A stretch of DNA of 64,000 nt from positions 35,555 through 99,554 of the forward strand of contig JAUHZO010000016.1 in the NCBI GenBank assembly GCA_030425925.1, given 5' to 3'. Shown in pieces: positions 27,019-34,432 of this stretch. The notes beneath the pieces are model-generated. The model did no database searches. It had not been told where the DNA came from and saw only the letters and a list, made by a program, of their open reading frames with translations. The number at the start of each line of letters is the position of its first letter. Within the stretch, counting starts at the first letter, position 1. A program made the translations under genes and the position numbers. Source of the DNA: Alphaproteobacteria bacterium (GTDB lineage: Bacteria > Pseudomonadota > Alphaproteobacteria > Rhodobacterales > Rhodobacteraceae).

Positions 27019-28658
27019 GCGCCTCTCACCGGAAGCCACCAGTCATCGGCCAGCGGCGTGCCCAGATCCTCGGGCAGAGGCGCGCCTTGCGCCAGCGTGA
27101 CCCGTGTCCAGCGGTCGGATTTCGGATCGAACTTGGCCGCGCCGAAGAACGCCAGCTTGCAGCGCAGCATGTCGATGGGCAGGCAGGTGTGGCCGATCAG
27201 GTTGTCCTGAATCTCGGAATAGGGGTGGTGTGTCGCGGTAAGCACCCGGCGCAGCGCCAGTTCGTGCTGTGGATGGGCGGTGCGGAAGGCGCGCAGATCG
27301 TTCGGGCCGCGGTCCAGATCGCGGCGCAGCGCCTGCACGCGGCGGGCGATGTCCAGCGGGCTTTCCAGTTCGGCCCCGGCCTCTTGGTGGCGCAGGCCCA
27401 GGCGAGGTTCCAGTTTCTCTTCAGAGACATACCAGAACTGGTGCTGCTGCGACGGGCAGTCGAAATCGACCTCCAGCGCCCAGCCGAAGCCCCGGTCGAT
27501 GGCGCTGCGCAGGTCGGCGGTGTTGGCAAAGGGCACGGCGCACAGCCCCAGCGGATCGGACATGCAGGCGGCCAGCCCGTCCACAAGCTCGGGATAGGGT
27601 TCCAGCAGCAAGGCGACGGTCAGTTCCTGGGCGTCTTCCGACAGGGGGGCGGCGCGCGTGAACAGCGCCTCGGGGTGCGGCGCGTCGGCGATGGCCCGGG
27701 CGATCTGCGGCCATTCGGTGCGCAGGGCTTCGATCCGGGCCTGATGCGCGGGATCCGGCACCTGCCATTCCTGCAGATGGGCGGCGGCGCGCGCGGCAAG
27801 GGTGTGCAGGCGGGCCCGCTTGTCGGCGTCGAGGCCGGGCAGCGCGCGCACCCGCGCCAGCGCGGTTTCGCGCGCCATGATCCAGTTGTTCAGAAGGACG
27901 GGATGCGACACCAGAAAGGGGGCCATGCCGAGCCCGGTGGAATTCCCGATCCCGAGATGACGCTTCAGCCGCGGGTCCAGGGCGCGCCCGCCCAGATGTT
28001 CCACCAGATCATGGGTGAAGCTGCGGATCAGCCAGACCGTCAGCATCTCGGCGGCAAACGGGCCTTCGATGCCCGGGCGGTCCTCGATCAGCCCGCGATC
28101 GGCGATCCCGAACTTGCCGTTGCCATAGACGGCCGTGGTGCGCATCAGATACCCCACCGCGTCGATCTGCGCGGCGTCGGGTTGATGTCCTGCGCGCAGG
28201 CAGTCGACCACGTGGTTGAAAAGCCGGACGGACTTGTTGGCCCGGCTCAGCACCAGATCGCGTTCGGTAAAGCGCCCGGCCTCCTGCAGCGGGGCCTCGC
28301 GGCACAGACGTGCCAGCGCGTCGGCATCGGGGACACCGTCATACAGCACATAGGCGGTGTCCCAGGCGGTGGCGATCACCCGGTCGGTGCGCAACGCGTC
28401 GGGCAGGGCGTTGGAAACGGCGACAAGGCTGTAGACATGCCCGCCCAGCGGCACCGAATAGACCGCGTGGCCATAGCCCCGGGCGTCGATCTGCCAGACC
28501 GGCCGCGTCACCTGCGCGCCTTCGTCGGCCAGCCTGCGGGTCAGGCAGCGCAGAAAGGACAGCCGCGTGGGGAAGGCCGCGCCAAGGCGCGACAGGCGCA
28601 TGACCTGTGCGGGCGGGCGCAACGCCGTCTGCGGCGGTTGGGGCGGAAGGTCCTTCAT
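27015..28658 (-). CDS. Conserved-looking 547-residue protein of unknown function
   Basis: I do not recognise this protein. It is soluble (no signal peptide or membrane helix), with an N-terminal alpha/beta region (QIDARGYGHAVYSVPLGGHVYSLV, about 48-71), a helical region containing RTTAVYGNGKFGIADRG (about 164-180) that looks like a conserved loop, a long helical stretch (about 240-390) and a C-terminal domain with WALEVDFDCPSQQHQFWYVSEEK and LRRVLTATHHPYSEIQDNLIGHTCLP. His/Asp/Glu-rich motifs in the last part could bind a metal or substrate. The ATG at 28658 begins MKDLPPQPPQ. It overlaps a DUF3726 gene and probably acts with it and a PhyH dioxygenase. Confidence 0.75.
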   Translation of the reverse strand: MKDLPPQPPQTALRPPAQVMRLSRLGAAFPTRLSFLRCLTRRLADEGAQVTRPVWQIDARGYGHAVYSVPLGGHVYSLVAVSNALPDALRTDRVIATAWDTAYVLYDGVPDADALARLCREAPLQEAGRFTERDLVLSRANKSVRLFNHVVDCLRAGHQPDAAQIDAVGYLMRTTAVYGNGKFGIADRGLIEDRPGIEGPFAAEMLTVWLIRSFTHDLVEHLGGRALDPRLKRHLGIGNSTGLGMAPFLVSHPVLLNNWIMARETALARVRALPGLDADKRARLHTLAARAAAHLQEWQVPDPAHQARIEALRTEWPQIARAIADAPHPEALFTRAAPLSEDAQELTVALLLEPYPELVDGLAACMSDPLGLCAVPFANTADLRSAIDRGFGWALEVDFDCPSQQHQFWYVSEEKLEPRLGLRHQEAGAELESPLDIARRVQALRRDLDRGPNDLRAFRTAHPQHELALRRVLTATHHPYSEIQDNLIGHTCLPIDMLRCKLAFFGAAKFDPKSDRWTRVTLAQGAPLPEDLGTPLADDWWLPVRGA

Positions 28659-28755
28659 GGCGCGACTGTGCCACCGCGGCGCGCGACAGGGAAGACACCC
28701 GCTTGCGAAAAAACGCCCCGCGCCCGAGGATGCCGGGCAGGAGGACCGCGCCAAC

Positions 28756-29928
28756 ATGACAGACCTGCCAGAGCCCGACATCCTGGCCGAGGCCACGCGC
28801 CTGCGCCACGACCTGCACAGCCAGCCCGAGCTTTCCGGGCAAGAGCACGAGACCGCGTCGCGGATCGCGGCCCGGATGCGCGCTCTGGGGGCCGAGGTGA
28901 TCACCGGGCTGGGCGGCACCGGTGTGGCAGCTGTGTTCGGAGACGGACCGCGCGGCCTGCTGCTCCGCTGCGAACTGGACGCCCTGCCCATCGAGGAAAC
29001 CGGCCGCCCCGCCTATCGGTCGCAGCGCGCGGGCGTGGCGCATCTGTGCGGGCATGATGGCCACATGGCCATTCTGTGCGCGGTTGCAGTCCAGCTGGCG
29101 CGGCGGCCGCCCCCGGTGCGGGTGATCCTGCTGTTCCAGCCCGCCGAGGAAACCGGCGCGGGTGCGCGCGCGGTGCTGGACGATTCGCGCTTCGCCGCGC
29201 TGGGGGCAGACATGGCGCTGTCGCTGCACAACCTGCCGGGGCTGCCGCTGGGTGCCGTGGCGCTGGAGGAGGGGCCGGTCAACTGCGCCTCGCGCGGGGT
29301 GCGCATCCGGCTGACCGGGCGCACGGCGCATGCGTCCGAGCCGGAGAACGGGGCCTCGCCCGGTCTTGCGCTGGCCGCGCTGATCGCGGCGCTGTCGGGA
29401 CTGGCGCGGGCGCTGCCCGTCACCGATCCGGACTTTCGTCTGGTCACGGTGACGCATGCGCGGCTGGGCGTGCCCGCCTTCGGCGTCGCCCCGGGCGAGG
29501 CAGAGCTGTATGTCACGCTGCGCACCCGGCTCGACGACACGATGGCCGAACTGGAGGACGCGGCGCGGGCCCAGGTGCACGCGCTGGCCGGTGAATTCGC
29601 CCCGGACATCACGGTGCACGAGGCGTTCGGGCATTGCGTGAACGCCCCCGAGGCCGTGGCGGTGCTGCGCGCTGCGTGTGCCGGTCTGACACCGGCAGAG
29701 GGCGCGCTGCCGATGCGCGCCTCCGAGGATTTCGGCCTGTTCGGGGCGCACATGCCCGCTGCCATGCTGTTTCTGGGGGCGGGCACGAACCGGCCCGCAC
29801 TACACAATCCCGATTACGATTTCCCCGACACGCTCATCGGCGCCGGGGCGGGCATCTTCCTGCGCGCCATCGCGCAATTCGCCCGCAGCAACGCCGCCGC
29901 TCAGGCCGGGCCGAACCCGGTTTCGTAG
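28756..29928 (+). CDS. M20 family metallopeptidase/amidohydrolase
   Basis: This 390-residue amidohydrolase is of the IAA-amino-acid/hippurate hydrolase type (M20D). It starts with RLRHDLHSQPELSGQE (about 13-28). The metal site includes HLCGHDGHMAIL (about 97-108, with the Cys ligand typical of this subfamily) and PAEETGAGA (about 132-140); HNLPGLPLG follows, and the dimerisation domain begins near SRGVRIRLTGRTAHAS. An AGGAGGA ribosome site (28738-28744) supports the ATG at 28756. It hydrolyses N-acyl or amino-acid conjugates in the cytoplasm. The last 28 bases overlap the convergent dipeptidase gene. Confidence 0.9.
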   Translation: MTDLPEPDILAEATRLRHDLHSQPELSGQEHETASRIAARMRALGAEVITGLGGTGVAAVFGDGPRGLLLRCELDALPIEETGRPAYRSQRAGVAHLCGHDGHMAILCAVAVQLARRPPPVRVILLFQPAEETGAGARAVLDDSRFAALGADMALSLHNLPGLPLGAVALEEGPVNCASRGVRIRLTGRTAHASEPENGASPGLALAALIAALSGLARALPVTDPDFRLVTVTHARLGVPAFGVAPGEAELYVTLRTRLDDTMAELEDAARAQVHALAGEFAPDITVHEAFGHCVNAPEAVAVLRAACAGLTPAEGALPMRASEDFGLFGAHMPAAMLFLGAGTNRPALHNPDYDFPDTLIGAGAGIFLRAIAQFARSNAAAQAGPNPVS

Positions 29929-30881
29929 AACCGCAGCCAGTTGCCGCCCAGCAGGCCTTCGGTCTCTTCGCGCGAAAAGCCGGCCTCGCGCAGCCCGTCG
30001 CGCAGATTGTCCCAGTCGCGGTTGTCGCGGAACCAGTCCGGCATCGCCGGAAAGCCCGGGGCGCTGGCCGAGCCTTCGCCATAGTCGATCTCTTTCGTCC
30101 AGCGCCCGACTCGCATCCATTCCACCACGCTGTCGGGCTGGTCCTGGCACAGATCGCTGCCCATGCCGAGATTCTCCGCGCCATAGCGATCGGCCGCTTC
30201 CGCCACCATCTCGCAGAATGTCCTTATGGAACAGGAAGTTCCGTCCTTCAGGTGATGTGGGTAAAGCGAAAAGCCAAGCATGCCGCCGGCATTGGTCAGC
30301 TCGCGCAGCACGGTGTCGGACTTGTTGCGCAGCGCGGGGTGCCACCAGTGCGGGTTGGCATGGGTGATCGCGATGGGGCGGGTCGAATGCTCGATCGCCT
30401 CAAGGGTCGAGCGTTCGGCGGAATGGCTCATGTCCACCACCAGCCCGACGCGGTTCATCTCGGCCACCACGGCGCGGCCCATGCGGGTCAGGCCGGTGTC
30501 GTCATCCTCGTAACAGCCCGTCGCCAGCAGCGACTGATTGTTGTAGGTCAGCTGCATGAAGCGCACGCCCAGCTGGTGCACGATCTCAACCAGCCCGATA
30601 TCGTCCTCGATGGGGCTGGGGTTCTGAAAGCCGAAGAACACCGCCGTGCGCCCGGTCTCTTGCGCCTCGCGCACATGGCGCGCCTCGGTGCCGCGCATCA
30701 GAAGGTCGGGAAAGCGTTCGAACCAGCGGTTCCAGCGTTCGAGGTTGAGCACCATCTCGCGAAAGCTTTCGTGATAGGCGATGGTCACATGGATCGCATC
30801 CACGCCGCCTTCGCGCAGCTGGCGAAAGACCTTTTCCGAGAAGTTGCAGTATTGCAGATTGTCGATCAGGGGCGCTGTCAT
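29901..30881 (-). CDS. Membrane dipeptidase (M19 family) homologue
   Basis: This 326-residue zinc dipeptidase-like protein belongs to the renal dipeptidase/AC-PST family. It starts at LIDNLQYCN where typical members carry DGHxD; here the first metal motif is D-N-L-Q, so the first ligands deviate. Others are present: LVDMSHSAERS (about 148-158), ITHANPH (about 172-178) and GSDLCQD (about 243). The LTYNN block and LGGNWLRF near the C-terminus are typical. No signal peptide is seen, unlike the mammalian enzyme. The gene overlaps the convergent M20 amidohydrolase by 28 bases. Confidence 0.85.
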   Translation of the reverse strand: MTAPLIDNLQYCNFSEKVFRQLREGGVDAIHVTIAYHESFREMVLNLERWNRWFERFPDLLMRGTEARHVREAQETGRTAVFFGFQNPSPIEDDIGLVEIVHQLGVRFMQLTYNNQSLLATGCYEDDDTGLTRMGRAVVAEMNRVGLVVDMSHSAERSTLEAIEHSTRPIAITHANPHWWHPALRNKSDTVLRELTNAGGMLGFSLYPHHLKDGTSCSIRTFCEMVAEAADRYGAENLGMGSDLCQDQPDSVVEWMRVGRWTKEIDYGEGSASAPGFPAMPDWFRDNRDWDNLRDGLREAGFSREETEGLLGGNWLRFYETGFGPA

Positions 30882-31001
30882 GGCGTCACGCTAGGCCGGG
30901 CGCGCCCGCGGCGCAAAGGGTTTTGCGATCGTCCGGCTGACGGTCGGGGAAGAAACGGGCTTTCTTTCCGGCGCGGGGCGCGCTAAGCGCAGGGCATGAC
31001 C

Positions 31002-31067
31002 AAAGGGCACCCGATCCGACGAGCCTGAGCTCTGATCCCCGCGCGGCGCATGCCGCGCTGCCCTTTT
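31002..31067 (+). ncRNA. Candidate structured RNA (three-way junction) upstream of argD
   Basis: AAAGGGCA (31002-31009) pairs with TGCCCTTT (31059-31066). Inside are two hairpins: GATC/GATC plus GAGC-CTGA-GCTC (31013-31037) and GCGCGGC-GCAT-GCCGCGC (31041-31058). The 3' strand runs into TTTTGTCTGT. The fold predicts a compact three-way junction with an intrinsic-terminator-like tail. It lies 82 bases upstream of the argD ATG, with a possible argD promoter (TTGACT, 31090-31095) downstream of it, so it may be a separate small RNA. No known RNA family was recognised. Confidence 0.35.
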
Positions 31068-31148
31068 GTCTGTCCCGCTTCCTGAAAACTTGACTTGGCC
31101 CTGTCGCCTTGCGACCAATCGGGCCTCATCTCACAAGGACACCGTGCC

Positions 31149-32330
31149 ATGATCGCTTCCGTTCTGCCGACCTACAACCGTGCACCGCTGCATTTCGTCA
31201 AGGGCGAAGGCAGCTGGCTGATCGAGGCGGATGGGCGACGCTTTCTGGATCTCGGCTCGGGCATTGCGGTGAACGCGCTGGGACATGCCCATCCCGCGCT
31301 GGTCAAGGCGCTGACCGAGCAGGCGGAAAAACTGTGGCACGTCTCGAACCTGTACGAGATTCCGCAGCAGCAGGCGCTGGCGGACAAGCTGGTGGCGGCA
31401 ACTTTTGCCGATACGGTGTTCTTTACCAATTCCGGGACGGAATCCTGCGAACTGGCCGTCAAGATGGCGCGGAAATACTGGTACGAGAAAGGCTTGCCCG
31501 ACAAGGTCGGGATCATCGCCTTCGAGGGCAGCTTTCACGGCCGCTCCTCTGCCGGCATCGCCGCGGCCGGGTCGGAGAAGATGACCAAGGGATTTGGCCC
31601 GATCCTGGGCGGGTTCCGCCACGTGGGCTGGGGCGATCACGACGCGCTGCACGCGGCCATCGACGACACCACCGCCGCCATCCTGATCGAGCCGGTGCAG
31701 GGTGAAGGCGGCATCCGTCCGCTGCCGGAAGTCTGCCTCAAGGGGCTGCGGGCGCTGTGCGACGAGAAGGGGATCCTGTTGATCCTGGACGAGGTGCAAT
31801 GCGGCATGGGCCGCACAGGGCGGCTCTTTGCCCATGAATGGGCCGGGATCGCGCCCGACATCATGATGGTGGCCAAGGGCATCGGCGGCGGCTTTCCCCT
31901 GGGTGCGGTGCTGGCCACCGAAGCGGCGGCCTCGGGCATGACGGCGGGCACGCACGGGTCGACCTATGGCGGCAACCCGCTGGCCTGCGCGGTGGGCTGC
32001 GCCGTGGTGGATCACGTGGCCGATCCGGAGTTTCTGGCGGATGTGAACCGCCGTGCGGGTCTGTTGCGGCAGCGGCTCGAAGGGCTGGTGGCGGCACATC
32101 CCGAGGTGTTCGAAGGGGTGCGCGGCACCGGCCTGATGCTGGGGCTGAAATGCAGGTGCGCCCCGGCGGACATGGTTGCGGCGGGCTACGCGACCGAGGT
32201 CATCACCGTTCCGGCGGCGGACAAAATCGTCCGCCTGCTGCCGCCCTTGACACTGAGCGAGGACGAGATCGCCGAGGCCATCACCCGGCTGGACGCCGCC
32301 GCTGCCACGCTGGCGGCGCGGCCGGCCTGA
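31149..32330 (+). CDS. argD: Acetylornithine aminotransferase
   Basis: This 393-residue PLP enzyme of the class III aminotransferases converts N-acetylglutamate semialdehyde to N2-acetylornithine in arginine synthesis, and may also serve lysine synthesis. The PLP lysine is in [14 protein letters not shown] (about residue 243); [15 protein letters not shown] (about 93) and [12 protein letters not shown] (about 212) are family blocks. The ATG at 31149 gives the usual short N-terminus [14 protein letters not shown]. It is followed 35 bases later by argF, an arrangement common in alphaproteobacteria. Confidence 0.95.
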   Translation: MIASVLPTYNRAPLHFVKGEGSWLIEADGRRFLDLGSGIAVNALGHAHPALVKALTEQAEKLWHVSNLYEIPQQQALADKLVAATFADTVFFTNSGTESCELAVKMARKYWYEKGLPDKVGIIAFEGSFHGRSSAGIAAAGSEKMTKGFGPILGGFRHVGWGDHDALHAAIDDTTAAILIEPVQGEGGIRPLPEVCLKGLRALCDEKGILLILDEVQCGMGRTGRLFAHEWAGIAPDIMMVAKGIGGGFPLGAVLATEAAASGMTAGTHGSTYGGNPLACAVGCAVVDHVADPEFLADVNRRAGLLRQRLEGLVAAHPEVFEGVRGTGLMLGLKCRCAPADMVAAGYATEVITVPAADKIVRLLPPLTLSEDEIAEAITRLDAAAATLAARPA

Positions 32331-32365
32331 GCAAGGCCGGCCGACAGGACAAGAAGAGCAAGAAC

Positions 32366-33292
32366 ATGAACCACTTTCTGGATATCCACAAAACCGACCG
32401 GACCGCGCTGCGCGACATCGTCGAAACCGCCAAGGCCATGAAGGCCGCCCGCGCGGGCCGGCCCCGGGGTGCGCCGGATGACAGCTTGCCGCTGACCGAC
32501 CGCATGGTGGCGCTGATCTTCGAAAAGCCCTCGACCCGGACCCGCGTGTCGTTCGACGCGGGCGTGCGCCAGATGGGCGGGCAGACCATGGTGTTGTCGG
32601 GCAGCGACATGCAGCTGGGCCATGGCGAGACCATCGCCGACACGGCGCGGGTGCTGTCGCGCTATGTCGACCTGATCATGATCCGCACCTTCGACGAGGC
32701 GGTGCTGGAGGAAATGGCCGAACATGCCGACGTGCCGGTGATCAACGGCCTGACCGACCGAACCCATCCCTGCCAGATCATGGCCGACGTGATGACCTAT
32801 GAAGAGCATCGCGGCCCGATCGCCGGGCGCAAGGTTGTGTGGTGCGGCGATGGCAACAATGTCTGCGCCTCGTTCCTGCATGCGGCGGGGCAGTTCGGTT
32901 TCGATCTGACCTTTGCCGGGCCGGTGCAACTGGATCCGGAGATGGAATTCGTGGGCTTTGCCCGCAATCAGGGCGCGGAAGTGACCATCGAGCGCGATCC
33001 GGCGCGGGCGGTGGCGGGGGCCGATCTGGTGGTGACAGACACCTGGGTGTCGATGCACGATGCCCAGTCGGCGCGGGAACGCCGCCACAACATGCTGCGC
33101 CCCTACCAGGTGAACGCCGCGCTGATGGCGCAGGCCAAGCCGGACGCGCTGTTCATGCACTGCCTGCCCGCCCATCGCGAGGAAGAGGTCACCTCGGAGG
33201 TGATGGACGGCCCGCATTCGGTGGTCTGGGACGAGGCGGAAAACCGGCTGCACGCGCAAAAGGCCATCCTGCGCTGGTGCCTCGGCGTCTGA
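32366..33292 (+). CDS. argF: Ornithine carbamoyltransferase
   Basis: This 308-residue enzyme transfers the carbamoyl group from carbamoyl phosphate to ornithine, giving citrulline. The carbamoyl-phosphate signature is [12 protein letters not shown] (about 52-63), HPCQIMAD binds both substrates (about 134) and [10 protein letters not shown] (about 263) carries the catalytic Cys. It forms an operon with argD. A GC-rich stem at 33303-33359 follows the stop. Confidence 0.95.
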   Translation: MNHFLDIHKTDRTALRDIVETAKAMKAARAGRPRGAPDDSLPLTDRMVALIFEKPSTRTRVSFDAGVRQMGGQTMVLSGSDMQLGHGETIADTARVLSRYVDLIMIRTFDEAVLEEMAEHADVPVINGLTDRTHPCQIMADVMTYEEHRGPIAGRKVVWCGDGNNVCASFLHAAGQFGFDLTFAGPVQLDPEMEFVGFARNQGAEVTIERDPARAVAGADLVVTDTWVSMHDAQSARERRHNMLRPYQVNAALMAQAKPDALFMHCLPAHREEEVTSEVMDGPHSVVWDEAENRLHAQKAILRWCLGV

Positions 33293-33302
33293 GCGGACCT
33301 GC

Positions 33303-33359
33303 GGGCGGGCCTCCGGACGCCCCGGCTGCGCGCCCCGGGGCGCGCGCAGCGGCCCGCCC
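33303..33359 (+). terminator. GC-rich stem-loop after argF
   Basis: GGGCGGGCC (33303-33311) pairs with GGCCCGCCC (33351-33359) and encloses a second stem (around CTGCGCGCCCC and its complement with a 2-base bulge). A very stable structure 11 bases after the argF stop, without a T run, so it may stop transcription with Rho or protect the 3' end. Confidence 0.5.
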
Positions 33360-33379
33360 TCCAGCCGCGCCCCGGCTGC

Positions 33380-33428
33380 CTGATCCGTTGCGCCTGATCC
33401 GTTGCGCCTGTGCCGCTTTGGCGGCACA
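33380..33428. repeat. 14-bp tandem duplication followed by a perfect hairpin
   Basis: CTGATCCGTTGCGC occurs twice head to tail (33380-33393, 33394-33407). It is followed directly by TGTGCCGC-TTTG-GCGGCACA (33409-33428), an 8-bp stem ending 9 bases before the next gene. The hairpin would lie close to the ribosome binding region of the desaturase-like gene. Confidence 0.55.
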
Positions 33429-33436
33429 GTGACGGC

Positions 33437-34429
33437 ATGATGACACCGGACGACCCCGCCCCGACCCTGCCTGGCTGGCACCATGTGCCCGACGTGCCGA
33501 TCCAGGTCTCGCCCTTCTTTGTCTGGCCGCCCGATCCGGCGCGGATGTGGCGCTGGGTGCGCGACCGCTGGTTCCGCCTTGCCGAGAATCTGATCCTTCT
33601 GGGCCTGGTACTGGTGGTCTGGCGCTGGTTCCAGCCGCCGCTGGAGCAGATGCAGACGTTTGCCTGGGGCTGGATCGGGCAGATCTGGCTGCGCAACCTG
33701 ATCCTGATGACGCTGGTGGCGGGCGGCTTGCACTGGTTCTTCTACCAGCGCAAGGCGCAGGGCCAGCGGCTGAAATACGATCCGCGCGACCTGATGCTGA
33801 GGGGACGGCAGTTCACCTTTGGCGGGCAGGTGCGCGACAACGTGTTCTGGACGCTGGTCAGCGGTGTCGGTTTCTGGACAGCCTACGAGGTGGGGATGTT
33901 CTGGGCCATGGCAAACGGATACATCCCGGTGCTGGCCTGGGCCGACAACCCGGTCTGGTTCGTCGCGCTGTTCTGGTTGACCCCGATCTGGATCTCGTTC
34001 CACTTCTACTGGGTCCACCGGGCGCTGCACTGGGGGCCGCTGTACCGGCTGGCCCATGCGCTGCATCACCGCAACGTCAATGTCGGGCCCTGGTCGGGCC
34101 TGTCCATGCACCCGGTGGAGCACCTGATCTTCTTCAGCGCGGTTCTGGTGCATCTGGTGGTGGCCGCGCATCCGCTGCACATCCTGTTTCACATGCAGCA
34201 CCAGGCGCTGACCGCCGCGACCTCGCATACCGGGTTCGAAAACCTTCTGGTGCGCGACCGCAGGCAACTGGCGCTGGGCACCTTTCACCACCAGTTGCAC
34301 CACCGTTATTTCGAGGTGAATTATGGCAATCTCGAAATGCCATGGGACAAGTGGTTCGGTTCGTTCCATGACGGAACGCAGGCGGCGCATGCGCGCCTGC
34401 GCCACCGCCGCGGACGACAGGACGGCTGA
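33437..34429 (+). CDS. Sterol desaturase/fatty acid hydroxylase family protein
   Basis: This 330-residue membrane protein belongs to the FA_hydroxylase (C-5 sterol desaturase) superfamily, which uses a di-iron centre. Histidine clusters are present: HFYWVHRALH (about 192-201), HALHHRNVN (about 209-217), HMQHQ (about 254-258) and HHQLHHRYFEVNYG (about 280-293). There are four or five predicted helices (about 45-65, 75-97, 130-152, 170-190, 230-250). ATG codons at 33437 and 33440 are both possible. The substrate lipid is unknown; bacterial members modify hopanoids, carotenoids or ornithine lipids. The stop is 3 bases from the end of convergent hrpB. Confidence 0.85.
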   Translation: MMTPDDPAPTLPGWHHVPDVPIQVSPFFVWPPDPARMWRWVRDRWFRLAENLILLGLVLVVWRWFQPPLEQMQTFAWGWIGQIWLRNLILMTLVAGGLHWFFYQRKAQGQRLKYDPRDLMLRGRQFTFGGQVRDNVFWTLVSGVGFWTAYEVGMFWAMANGYIPVLAWADNPVWFVALFWLTPIWISFHFYWVHRALHWGPLYRLAHALHHRNVNVGPWSGLSMHPVEHLIFFSAVLVHLVVAAHPLHILFHMQHQALTAATSHTGFENLLVRDRRQLALGTFHHQLHHRYFEVNYGNLEMPWDKWFGSFHDGTQAAHARLRHRRGRQDG

Positions 34430-34432
34430 GCC

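Noticed and set aside
33437..34429. Assigning the desaturase-family protein to the arginine operon
   Set aside because: A 144-base gap with strong stems separates it from argF, and no functional link is known.
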